Source of the DNA: DASSUW01 sp963803335
Lineage (GTDB): Bacteria > Actinomycetota > Thermoleophilia > Solirubrobacterales > Solirubrobacteraceae
NCBI GenBank assembly: GCA_963803335.1
Contig: CAWDME010000018.1
Span: forward strand, 71,399-135,398
Length of the DNA: 64,000 bases
Direction of reading: 5' to 3'
Positions 38,270 to 46,289 of this stretch are shown here, in pieces; within the stretch, counting starts at the first letter, position 1; every line of letters begins with the position of its first letter. The translations under genes were made by a program, and so were the position numbers. The notes under the pieces are model-generated. The model saw only the letters and a program-made list of their open reading frames with translations. It was not told where the DNA came from and ran no database searches.

Positions 38270-39672
38270 TTCGGCTCCTCCGGTCGGGTGAACCAGTCGC
38301 AGCCGGGCGGGTCCGGGTTCGTGAACGGATCCCAGGTCGAGCACGTGGCCTGACTGGCGGTCTTGGTCGGGATGCCAGGGGTGAAGGTGGACGAGCCGGG
38401 GCAGTCGGGCAGGCCGGTCAGCACGTTGCTGGTCGGCTTGGCGCCGCCCGGGCCGACGTTGCCGCTGAAGCAGTTGTTGCGGCCCTCCTCGTCCCACCAG
38501 ACGTCGTTGCCGTTCGGGTCGCGCGTGCCGTCCGGCCGCACGCCCATGTGGTTGCCGGTGATCTGGTCGTCGAACGACGTGTCGATGCCCTTCTCGGGCT
38601 CGCCGCGGAACGCGGCCGGCACGTACAGCAGCTTCACCGCGTCCCGCCAGTTGTCGTAGAAGTAGTTGTCGCGGACGATGTCGCCGTTGCCGCCGAAGAT
38701 GCCGATCCCGGTGCCGACCGGCACCTGGAACGTCGGGCAGACGACCTTCGGGTTGCGCTCGGGGATCGGCGTGTTCTTGCAGTACGCGTCGCGGTGGGCG
38801 TTGAAGTAGTCGGCGTTGTTGGAGTAGATGCGGTTGTGCTCCCACTTCGCGCAGTCCTGCGGCATGCCGGGATGCCCGGACGCGAACGAGTCGGTGGTCA
38901 TGCCGTGGTCGGACGTGAAGGAGAGGAACCCGTACTCGCGCGACCAGCGCGACTTGATGTCCTCCATCCGGAAGCCGTTGGTCTCGAGGATGTAGATGTT
39001 GTTGAAGTCGGAGTACTCGACCGTGAAGTGGCGCAGGTAGATGCCGTCCGCGCGGTCGGCCCGGATGACATTGAGCTTCGTGCGCTGCCCGGAGATGAGG
39101 ACGTCCGTGCGCTTGCGGCCGATGCCCTCGATCTGCAGGTTGCACTTGCGGTCGCAGACGCGGTCGGAGTCGGGCCCGTCGCCGATGATCGCGATCAGGT
39201 TCTGCGCGTTCGGGCAGTTGCGCTGGTACTCGAAGTTCGCGACCTTGGCGCCGCCGCCGTTGCCGGCGATGCCCGAGGCGAGCAGCGAGCTGCCGATCTC
39301 GTCGTAGTCGTTCGCGCACTTCGGGTCGGGCTCGGGCGCCTTGCGCGACGGCTGCTCGCGGTAGACGCCCGGGAAGATGCGGATGATCGCCCCGTTGCGG
39401 GCCGTGTTGACCGCCGCCTGGATGTTGCGGTTGTGACAGGCCTTGAGTTGGCTCAAACGCCGTGCCAGCAGCTTCGGCTGATGGCGGAAGGAGCGCCGTA
39501 CGCGCTTCGCCGAGTCCTTCTTGCAGACGTAGATGACCTGGTCGGCCGTTTTACGGTGCTTCGGTACGGCGCCGACGCTGCCGTCCGGGAAGAACGCGTG
39601 CCGCTCGGGGTGCGCGAGGGCCGCAGGCGCCGCCAGAGCGAGCAGCGCGAGCGCGATCAGGGCGCTTCTCAT
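38266..39672 (-). CDS. secreted right-handed beta-helix repeat protein
   Basis: A 468-residue exported protein. A signal peptide (ALIALALLALAAPAALA) ends near residue 21. The body has parallel beta-helix repeats of pectate-lyase type (NGAIIRIFPGVYREQP, DGIYLRHFTVEYSDFNNIYI, GIGIFGGNGDIVRDNYFYDNWRD with breaks between turns) and several cysteine pairs. Such folds bind or cleave polysaccharides, but no catalytic triad can be assigned. The stop overlaps the start of the membrane-anchored neighbour. Function is unknown. Confidence 0.78.
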   Translation of the reverse strand: MRSALIALALLALAAPAALAHPERHAFFPDGSVGAVPKHRKTADQVIYVCKKDSAKRVRRSFRHQPKLLARRLSQLKACHNRNIQAAVNTARNGAIIRIFPGVYREQPSRKAPEPDPKCANDYDEIGSSLLASGIAGNGGGAKVANFEYQRNCPNAQNLIAIIGDGPDSDRVCDRKCNLQIEGIGRKRTDVLISGQRTKLNVIRADRADGIYLRHFTVEYSDFNNIYILETNGFRMEDIKSRWSREYGFLSFTSDHGMTTDSFASGHPGMPQDCAKWEHNRIYSNNADYFNAHRDAYCKNTPIPERNPKVVCPTFQVPVGTGIGIFGGNGDIVRDNYFYDNWRDAVKLLYVPAAFRGEPEKGIDTSFDDQITGNHMGVRPDGTRDPNGNDVWWDEEGRNNCFSGNVGPGGAKPTSNVLTGLPDCPGSSTFTPGIPTKTASQATCSTWDPFTNPDPPGCDWFTRPEEPK

Positions 39673-39711
39673 GACATCTGCAACGAACGCGGGTGTGAAA
39701 ACCTGCGGTCT

Positions 39712-40362
39712 GTGAGCTGGGACTGGGCCGACCCGATCCGCGAGTGAATCTTCGGCGCGCCGCTGCCGGGCGGCTACACGCTCGAGCGGGTCGACGAGGA
39801 CACCTACTGGGAGCTGCACGAGGCCGAGCTGCGGGTGCACTTCTCGCCCGATGTGATCTTCAGGGCCGACTACTGGCTCGTCCGCGCGCCCGACGGCGCG
39901 CTGGCCGGTGAGTTCTCGGCCTGCCAGGTCAACGGGGAGACGTTCGAGCTCCACCACGTGACGATGCACCCGGATCACCGCGGCGGCGGCCTCTACGCGG
40001 AGCTGCTCGACCGCGTCGTCGCCTACGGCCAGGAGCTCGGCTTCGCCACCACGACCTCAGACCATGCGCCGTGCAACAACGCGGTGCTGATCCGGCACCT
40101 GAAGGCGGGCTTCCGGATCATCGCGATGGAGATCGACCCGAGGCACGGCCCATCGGTGCGGCTCGCGTACTTCCACGATCCCGCGCTGCTGAAGGCATAC
40201 GAGTTCCGCTGCGGGCTCGCGACGATGGACGACACGCTGTACGCGGCCGGCTTCGGCCACTTCGAGCTGCTGGACGAGCAGTTCGCTCAGAGCCGCGAGA
40301 CCGCGCGCACGGCCGCGTCAACGTCATCCTCGTCGACGCCCAGCACGCCCAAGCGCGCATAG
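39712..40362 (+). pseudogene. GNAT acetyltransferase interrupted by an in-frame TGA
   Basis: A GNAT-fold acetyltransferase. GTG at 39712 opens VSWDWADPIRE, then TGA at 39745-39747, then the same frame continues IFGAPLPGGYTLERVDEDTYW and onward to TAG at 40362. The acetyl-CoA segment is MHPDHRGGGLYAELLDRV. Without the stop the protein would be 216 residues. Translation might restart at GTG 39835, giving 175 residues without the first strand. The last 75 bases overlap the opposite gene and encode a low-complexity Ser/Thr tail, perhaps also abnormal. A nonsense mutation or a sequence error are both possible. Confidence 0.6.
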
Positions 40363-41405
40363 GACACCTGATACGGCGTCACGCTCGCGGCGATCTTGTG
40401 GTCGGCCCGCAGGCGCTCGACGACCTGCGGCGGCGTCATCCCGTCGACCTCGAAGCAGACGATCCCGGCCGACACGACGGGGTCCATCGGCGTGATCAGC
40501 CGCACCTTCCGGATGTCCGCGAGCCCCTCCTTGAGGCGCGTAGCGAGAGCGGCGATCCGCGGCCAGGCGGGCTTGTGGGTCGCGAACGCGTCGGCGACCG
40601 CCCAGCGGTGCTCGAAGCTGTGGTAGCCGCCGGGCGTGAACTCCTGCCCGGGCGAGCCGGGCGTGAACGTGGGGATCGTCGCCCGGAGCCGGTCCCACAC
40701 GCGGCTCCACACGAGGCCAGTCCCGCGCGGCCCGCGCAGCCACTTGTGCGTGCCGGCGACGAACACGTCGGCGCTGTCGATCGGCTCGTCGACCGCCGCC
40801 AGGCCGTGTACGCCGTCGACCGCGATCAGCGTGTCCTTCCCCACCGCGGCGCGGATCTCGCGCAGCGGCAGCCGTACGCCCGTGCTCGAGTGCACCCACG
40901 TCAGCGCGAGCAGCCCGGGCCGCGCGCCGCGCGCCGCCGCGCTCACGATCGCGTCGACGGTCGCGCGCGCCGGGTCGTCGTAGAGCCGGATCTTCGGGAC
41001 GGTGCCGAAGCGCAGGCGCAGCGCCTCGTGCGTGGCGTAGAAGTCGTGCTCGGTGGTCACGACGTCACCGTCGACGCGGATGCCGCCGTAGACGAGCCCG
41101 AGCCCCATCGTCGTCGAGTCGGTGAACGCGAGGTCCTGCGCCCGCACGCCGAGATAGCGCGCCGCCTGCGCCGCGACGCGGTCGTTCAGCTCGACTTCGT
41201 GCGCGTGCAGGTAACCGGCGGCGTCGGCGTCGAGCCCCCGGCGGTGGCGCTCGATCGCCGCCTGCACCGGCGGCGGGTGCGACGCGAGCACGAACGCGTC
41301 GAAGTGGCGCAGCCCGTCGTCGCGCTTCGGCGAGCCTCCGCAACCGGCGACAACGCCGACGGCCGCCGCGCCGGCCAGCAGCTCCTTACGGGTGACGCCG
41401 GCCAC
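40287..41405 (-). CDS. lipoprotein-anchored class V aminotransferase-like PLP enzyme
   Basis: A 372-residue fold-type I PLP protein of the class V aminotransferase / cysteine desulfurase group. The PLP lysine lies in VAGTHKWLRGPRG, with VDGVHGLAAVDEPIDSAD before it. The N-terminus is unusual: TRKELLAGAAAVGVVAGCGGS is an export signal with a lipobox cysteine (VAGC) and a TRK motif resembling a weak Tat signal. The predicted location is therefore outside the membrane, where cofactor-loaded enzymes arrive by Tat. I start at GTG 41405; an ATG upstream would add 12 basic residues. Its substrate is unknown. Confidence 0.75.
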   Translation of the reverse strand: MAGVTRKELLAGAAAVGVVAGCGGSPKRDDGLRHFDAFVLASHPPPVQAAIERHRRGLDADAAGYLHAHEVELNDRVAAQAARYLGVRAQDLAFTDSTTMGLGLVYGGIRVDGDVVTTEHDFYATHEALRLRFGTVPKIRLYDDPARATVDAIVSAAARGARPGLLALTWVHSSTGVRLPLREIRAAVGKDTLIAVDGVHGLAAVDEPIDSADVFVAGTHKWLRGPRGTGLVWSRVWDRLRATIPTFTPGSPGQEFTPGGYHSFEHRWAVADAFATHKPAWPRIAALATRLKEGLADIRKVRLITPMDPVVSAGIVCFEVDGMTPPQVVERLRADHKIAASVTPYQVSYARLGVLGVDEDDVDAAVRAVSRL

Positions 41406-41444
41406 GGCCCCGACTCTACGCCGGGGCCGTGCGCGGCTCACCCC

Positions 41445-42440
41445 CTAGAAGATCCGCACCGCCACTTCGGCCGGCGCGTCGAACAGCGCGTTGAGCTCGT
41501 CGTCGAGCTTGACGAGCGTCAGCGACGCGCCCGCCATATCGAGCGACGTGCAGTACTCGCCGACGTAGCTGCGCGTGACGTTGATCCCCTTGTCGGCGAG
41601 CTGCTCTGCCGCGCGGCCGTACAGGATGTACAGCTCGGAGATCGGCGTGCCGCCGAGCCCGTTGATCATCAGCGCGACCTCGTCGCCCGACCCGTACGGG
41701 AGGTCGGTGACGACGGCGTCGAGCAGCTCGTCGATGATGTCGTTGGCGCTGGCCAGCTTCTCGCGGCGCCGGCCCGGCTCGCCGTGGATGCCGACGCCCA
41801 TCTCCATCTCGTCGTCGCCGAGCTCGAACAGGGGCGAGCCCTTGGCCGGCGGCGTGCACGACGTGAGCGCCATGCCCATCGTGCGCGTGACCGAGTTGAC
41901 CCGGTTGCCCAGCTCGACGAGCTCCTCGAGCGAGGCGCCCTGCTCGGACGCCGCGCCCACGGCCTTGATGACGAAGAAGTTGCCGGCCACGCCGCGGCGG
42001 CCGACCGTGTACGTCGAGTCCTTCACCGCGACGTCGTCATCGATGATGATCGTCGCGATCTTGATGTCCTCGGCCTCGGCGAGCTCGCGCCCCATCTCGA
42101 ACGACATGCGGTCGCCGGTGTAGTTGTTGATGAGGTGCAGGACGCCCTTCGGGCTGGCCATCAGCTTCGTCGTCTCGTACACGTAGTCCGACGGGGGCGC
42201 CGCGAACACGTCGCCCGGGCAGGCGGCGTCGAGCATGCCCTTGCCGACGGCCATCACGTGCGCGGGCTCGTGACCCGACCCCGACCCTTGGACGATCGAC
42301 ACCTTGTCGTCACGCGGGGCATCGGTCCGCATGATCAGGTTGTACTCGGGGACGTACTTGAGCTTCCCGGGGTTCGCGAGCTCGATGCCCTTGAGCATCT
42401 CGGGGACGAACTGCTGGGGGTCGTTCACGAACTTCTTCAC
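41445..42440 (-). CDS. dhaK: dihydroxyacetone kinase subunit DhaK
   Basis: Substrate-binding subunit of a dihydroxyacetone-type kinase, 331 residues. The conserved catalytic histidine that forms a hemiaminal with the substrate is in GVGIHGEPGRR. The N-terminal VQGSGSGHEPAHVM and HLINNYTGDRMSFEM segments are typical. The GTG start has a GGAGGAG ribosome-binding site. The GTG overlaps the DhaL stop by four bases. DhaM, the phosphotransferase subunit, is not present in the window, so the phosphate donor is unknown; ATP-using two-subunit relatives exist. Confidence 0.92.
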   Translation of the reverse strand: MKKFVNDPQQFVPEMLKGIELANPGKLKYVPEYNLIMRTDAPRDDKVSIVQGSGSGHEPAHVMAVGKGMLDAACPGDVFAAPPSDYVYETTKLMASPKGVLHLINNYTGDRMSFEMGRELAEAEDIKIATIIIDDDVAVKDSTYTVGRRGVAGNFFVIKAVGAASEQGASLEELVELGNRVNSVTRTMGMALTSCTPPAKGSPLFELGDDEMEMGVGIHGEPGRRREKLASANDIIDELLDAVVTDLPYGSGDEVALMINGLGGTPISELYILYGRAAEQLADKGINVTRSYVGEYCTSLDMAGASLTLVKLDDELNALFDAPAEVAVRIF

Positions 42441-43093
42441 GTCGCTCCTCCTGTCCGTTCCATCTCGGATCCCTGCCATGCCTTGCTCACCGCTTCGAAC
42501 ATGACGGCGATGCCGATCGCCCCCGCGTCCACCGAGCCGCGGCTCCGTTCGCCCGTGTACGACGCCCGCCCGCGCATTGCGAGCATGCCCTTGGTGTTCT
42601 CGGCGGCCTCGCGCGCCGTCGCCGCGGCACGCTCGAGCGCCGCCGGCGCTCCCTCGCCCAGGGACGCCTCGAGCGCGTCGACGGCGGGCACCAGCGCGTC
42701 GAGCAGCGTCTTGTCGCCGAGATCGGTGTTGCCTCGTTGTTTGATGCCTTCGATGGCGGCCCGCAGCGCGGCCACGACCTCCTCGCCCGTCGGGGCGGGA
42801 CTCGCGAGCGCCCCGCCCGCACGCAGGAACGCCGTCCCCCAGATCGGTCCCGAAGTGCCGCCGATCCTCTTGGTGAGGACGATCGCGGTCTTCTTGAGCA
42901 GGCTGCCCGGGTCGGTGTGGCCGAGCGCGTCCCAGTCGCTGAGGACGATCTCGAACCCGCGCGCCAGCGAGTAGCCGAAGTCGCCGTCGCCGACGACCGC
43001 ATCGAGCTCGCAGAAGTACGTCTCGTTGTCGACCGCGGTCTGGGCGATCGTCCGCACGACCAGCTCCGATTGGCGCAGCGCCTCCTCGCTCAT
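42437..43093 (-). CDS. dhaL: dihydroxyacetone kinase subunit DhaL
   Basis: Nucleotide-binding subunit of the kinase, 218 residues, all-helical barrel. The Mg-ADP-binding aspartates are in DAVVGDGDFGYSLARGF, followed by GGTSGPIWGTAFLRAG and GDKTLLDALVPAVDAL. The C-terminal GRASYTGERSRGSVDAGA segment closes the site. I start at MSEEALRQ (43093) because the ATG overlaps the stop of the upstream HAD gene as ATGA. It works as a pair with DhaK. Confidence 0.92.
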   Translation of the reverse strand: MSEEALRQSELVVRTIAQTAVDNETYFCELDAVVGDGDFGYSLARGFEIVLSDWDALGHTDPGSLLKKTAIVLTKRIGGTSGPIWGTAFLRAGGALASPAPTGEEVVAALRAAIEGIKQRGNTDLGDKTLLDALVPAVDALEASLGEGAPAALERAAATAREAAENTKGMLAMRGRASYTGERSRGSVDAGAIGIAVMFEAVSKAWQGSEMERTGGAT

Positions 43094-43848
43094 ACAGCCT
43101 CCTTCTCGGACAGGGGTTGGGTGCGGCACGCCTCGAGGTCGCTCAGGGTGACCAGGTCGCCGGGCCGCGCGCCGGCGCGGTCGGCCAGCACGCGCGCCGG
43201 CTCGCCGGGGTCGCCGAGGCTGGTGACGACGAGCACGGCCTCGCTCATGTCCTCGTCCGCCGTGTAGCCGCTGACCGTGACCACGCAGCGCAGGCCGGCG
43301 CCGACGGCGGCCAGCAGCCCGTTGCGCGAGTCCTCGATCACGATCGCGTCGGCGGGCTGCAGCCCCAGTTCGTCGAGCGCGACGACGTAGATCGCCGGGT
43401 CGGGCTTCTTGGCGGGCACGATGTCGCCGGCGAAGACGGCGAAGCGCGCCGCGTTGGCTTCGCCGACCGCGTGCTCGAGCACCGCGCGGACGGATTCCTC
43501 GGCCGACGTGGACGCGACCGCCAGCGTCCAGCCGGCTGCCAGTGCCTCGTCGACGATCCGCGCGATGCCCGGGCGTCCCGGGAGCGTGCCCGCGCGGACC
43601 ATCTCCTTGTAGAGCGCGGTCTTGCGCTTGTGCAGGGCGAGGATCTCGTCGCGCCGCTCATCGGCGTCATCGAACAACGAGGCGATCCGCTCCTTACCGC
43701 CTCCGATCTGCAGCCGCCGGGCGTACTCGGCCTCGTCCCAGACGACGTCGAGCCCGGCCTCGGCGAACGCCTGGTTGAACGCCGGACGATGCCCGTCGCG
43801 CTCGGTGTCGGCGAGCACCCCGTCGCAGTCGAAGATCAGCGCGGGCAC
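43090..43848 (-). CDS. HAD hydrolase of the CbbY / beta-phosphoglucomutase type
   Basis: Phosphatase or phosphomutase of 252 residues. Motif I is LIFDCDGVLADTERDG with the two catalytic aspartates, and the cap follows. VASTSAEESV is motif II, PAKKPDPAIYVVAL motif III and VIEDSRNGL motif IV. This resembles CbbY, which removes xylulose-1,5-bisphosphate, and related sugar phosphatases. Its place between an aldolase and DhaKL suggests it acts on a sugar phosphate of the same pathway. Confidence 0.85.
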   Translation of the reverse strand: MPALIFDCDGVLADTERDGHRPAFNQAFAEAGLDVVWDEAEYARRLQIGGGKERIASLFDDADERRDEILALHKRKTALYKEMVRAGTLPGRPGIARIVDEALAAGWTLAVASTSAEESVRAVLEHAVGEANAARFAVFAGDIVPAKKPDPAIYVVALDELGLQPADAIVIEDSRNGLLAAVGAGLRCVVTVSGYTADEDMSEAVLVVTSLGDPGEPARVLADRAGARPGDLVTLSDLEACRTQPLSEKEAV

Positions 43849-43849
43849 G

Positions 43850-44725
43850 CTAAGCGGCTGACCGGGTCGTCGTCGACGCGCGCCCGGCGGAGCCGAAGAT
43901 GCGGATGTGCTGCTCGGCCATCGCTTTCACCGCGGTGCGCACGTGCCCGAGCATCGACGGCGGGTCCTTCTTGACCGGGTTCGCCTCGAGCCACTCGCGG
44001 TGGGCGTCGACGAACGCGATCTTGAGCGCGGTCGAGATGTTCACCTTCGCGCAGCCGCGCGCGATCAGGTCGGTGAACTGGGCCTCGCTCAGGCCCGTGC
44101 CGCCGTGCAGCACCTGCGGGATCGGATGCTGCTCGACGATCTCGGTCACCCGCTCGGGCATCAGCTTCGGCGCCGCCTTGTAGAGACCGTGCGCGGTGCC
44201 GATCGCGGGGGCGAACGAGTAGATCCCGGTCGCTGCGATGAACTCGGAGGACACCTCGACGGGGTGGATCTCGCCCGCCTCGTCGGACCCGACGCCGTCC
44301 TCGACGCCGAGGACGCTCTCGATCTCGCCTTCGACCTGCGCGCCATAGCTTTCGGCCTCGGCGACGACCTCGATCGTCTGGCGCGTGTTCTCGGCCACGT
44401 CGAGCTCGGAGCCGTCGAACAGCACCGAGTTCCAGCCCGTGCGCAGGCAGGTGGAGATCCACTCGCGGTCGGGGCAGTGGTCGAGGTGCAGCGTGACCGG
44501 CACCGGGAGGTCATCGGCGCGGGCGCGCCACATCGCGTAGAACGGCTTGGCACCGATTGCCTTGACCGTTTTCAGCGATGTCTGGACGATCAGCGGCGCC
44601 TCCAGGTCGGCGGCCGCGGAGAGCACCGCCTCGAGGCTGAGGTCGTCAACGACGTTGATCGCGGCGACGCCATAGCGCTCGGCGAAGGCGCGATCGAGGA
44701 TCTCGCGCATCGGCACGACGGGCAT
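43850..44725 (-). CDS. fba: class II fructose/tagatose-bisphosphate aldolase family protein
   Basis: Zinc aldolase of 291 residues. The zinc histidines are in HLDHCPDREW and in GTAHGLYK and LHGGTGLSEAQF; the catalytic aspartate is in HLDH. The phosphate loop has KVNISTALKIAF. It cleaves ketose-bisphosphates to dihydroxyacetone phosphate and an aldehyde. With CbbY, DhaL and DhaK downstream it likely starts a pathway in which dihydroxyacetone or a related ketose is phosphorylated. Its exact substrate is open. A pair of direct repeats lies upstream (44757-44772). Confidence 0.88.
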   Translation of the reverse strand: MPVVPMREILDRAFAERYGVAAINVVDDLSLEAVLSAAADLEAPLIVQTSLKTVKAIGAKPFYAMWRARADDLPVPVTLHLDHCPDREWISTCLRTGWNSVLFDGSELDVAENTRQTIEVVAEAESYGAQVEGEIESVLGVEDGVGSDEAGEIHPVEVSSEFIAATGIYSFAPAIGTAHGLYKAAPKLMPERVTEIVEQHPIPQVLHGGTGLSEAQFTDLIARGCAKVNISTALKIAFVDAHREWLEANPVKKDPPSMLGHVRTAVKAMAEQHIRIFGSAGRASTTTRSAA

Positions 44726-44756
44726 CCGACCCAGGCTCCTTCTTAGACGGCGGTAC

Positions 44757-44772
44757 TAACCGACCGTAACCG
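44757..44772. promoter_or_regulatory. direct repeats TAACCG in the aldolase-dha operon promoter
   Basis: TAACCG occurs at 44757-44762 and again at 44767-44772, ten bases apart and so on the same face of the helix. Both lie 32-47 bases upstream of the aldolase start. A second inverted pair, TACCG (44804-44808) and CGGTA (44817-44821), sits near the end of the phosphoesterase gene. The spacing suits a DeoR-like or similar repressor, but no regulator gene is in the window. Confidence 0.35.
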
Positions 44773-44825
44773 CAACGAGCGGGGTCGGTCAAATTTCGCC
44801 GCTTACCGGCTGAATTCGGTAGTCA

Positions 44826-45617
44826 CTAATGGACTTCTGACGGCACGCGGCGCGTTCCGGTCATCTCGAACACCCAGAAGTCCTCGCCCATTACCGGTAC
44901 CGAGACGTTGAAGACCGGCACCTCGCCCACGCGGCCCGCGAACGTGCCCGCGTGAGCGTGCCCGTGCAGCACCAGGTCTGGGTTGTGCTCGAGGATCGGC
45001 GCCGCCAGGCGATCTGTGCCGAGGAACGCCCAGATGTCGCGCCGCTCGCCCTCCAGCGTCTGGCCCGCCGGCGAGTAGTGCAGCAGGACGATCCGGAACG
45101 GACACAGCGCGACCGCGCGCAGCCCCGCGTCCAGCGCGGCGACCTCCTCCATCCCCTCGGCGTAGACCTGCCGCAGCAGCGGCTCGCCGAAGTCCGGGAT
45201 GTGGTTGCCGGCGAAGCCGCCGACGAAGCCCTTGGTGCCGACCACGCCGACCTCGACATCGCACACCTCGAGGATGTGGTGCGAGCGCTGCAGCACCACG
45301 ATCCCCGCCTCCTCGAGCACCGCCGTGACCTCACCGGCGCGGTTGGCGTGCCAGTCGTGGTTGCCGAGCACGGTGAGGACCGGGATGTCGAGGTCGCGGA
45401 CCGCATCGGCGAGGATCGCCGCCTGCTCGGGCTCGCCGTGGGTGGTGAGGTCGCCGGCGAGCAGCACCACGTCCACGCGCCCCGCGAGCGCGCCGAAGAT
45501 CTCCGCTGCGCGCTCGCGGTCGCCGTCGCGCCCGAAATGCACGTCACCGGCGGCGGCGATGCGGATCCGGCACTCCTCGTGGTCGCCCGCAGGCCGGCTC
45601 GCGGTGTTTATCGTCAT
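44826..45617 (-). CDS. calcineurin-like metallophosphoesterase
   Basis: A 263-residue dinuclear metal phosphoesterase. All five blocks are present: AAGDVHFG, LLAGDLTTHG, VLGNHDWH, LHYSPAGQ and LHGHAHAG. The substrate is unknown (nucleotide, phosphoprotein or lipid). Start MTINTASRPAGD gives a short unstructured lead. It diverges from the nucleotidyltransferase gene, and 100 bases separate its end from the aldolase operon start. Confidence 0.85.
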   Translation of the reverse strand: MTINTASRPAGDHEECRIRIAAAGDVHFGRDGDRERAAEIFGALAGRVDVVLLAGDLTTHGEPEQAAILADAVRDLDIPVLTVLGNHDWHANRAGEVTAVLEEAGIVVLQRSHHILEVCDVEVGVVGTKGFVGGFAGNHIPDFGEPLLRQVYAEGMEEVAALDAGLRAVALCPFRIVLLHYSPAGQTLEGERRDIWAFLGTDRLAAPILEHNPDLVLHGHAHAGTFAGRVGEVPVFNVSVPVMGEDFWVFEMTGTRRVPSEVH

Positions 45618-45643
45618 ACCTGGTGGCGGGTACCCAGCGGGCG

Positions 45644-46280
45644 ATGCCCTCAGACGAGCAGCCGTTCGCGGACATCGAGCACGCGCTCAAGCGGTCCGCA
45701 GCGGCGCTGCGGGGGGCCGGCATCCCGTTCCTGCTCGGCGGGAGCCTGGCCAGCTGGGCGCGCGGGGGCCCGGAAACGCGCCACGATCTGGACCTGATCA
45801 TCAAGCCCGAGGACGCCGAGAAGGCGCTCGAAACCCTGCAACGGGCGGGAATGCGGACCGAACGCCCGCCCGAGGAGTGGCTGCTCAAGGCCTACGACGG
45901 GGACACGCTCGTGGACCTCATCTATTGTCCTAAGGGCCTGCCGGTGGACGACGAGCTGATCGGCCGCGGAGAGGAGCTCTCGGTGCTCGGTATGGACATC
46001 CGAGTGATGGCGATGGAGGACGTGATGGCCACCAAAGCTGCTGGCCCTCACGGAGCACTCGCTGCGCTACGAGAGCCTGCTGCAGATCGCCCGCGCGCTG
46101 CGCGAGCAGATCGACTGGCCCACGGTCCGGGCCCGCACCGAGCAATCGCCCTTCGCACGCGCGTTCTTCGTACTCCTGGAAGGCCTCGAGATACTGCCCG
46201 AGCCGGGCGGCACGGTGCGCGCGCAGCCGCGCGTCCGGGTCGTCACACCGCAGGGTTCGACCCCGACACAGGGAGGGTAG
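45644..46280 (+). pseudogene. nucleotidyltransferase-fold protein, frameshifted
   Basis: The first 131 residues resemble minimal nucleotidyltransferase-fold proteins: GIPFLLGGSLASWARGG then RHDLDLIIKPEDAEKAL with the Asp-x-Asp metal motif. The frame runs MEDVMATKA and then becomes nonsense. From AAG at 46035 the +1 frame continues as good protein (KLLALTEHSLRYESLLQIA) to TAG at 46280. Removing one A from AAA at 46034-46036 restores a 212-residue protein. It is a recent frameshift or a sequence error. Confidence 0.65.
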
Positions 46281-46289
46281 GCGCCCCTC

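Noticed and set aside
39745..39790. Selenocysteine recoding of the TGA in the GNAT gene
   Set aside because: A GC-rich hairpin can be drawn after the TGA, but acetyltransferases are not known selenoproteins and no Sec machinery is in the window.
44801..44821. TACCG-N8-CGGTA as a terminator
   Set aside because: A five-base stem with an eight-base loop and no T-tract is too weak to call; mentioned only as a possible protein site.
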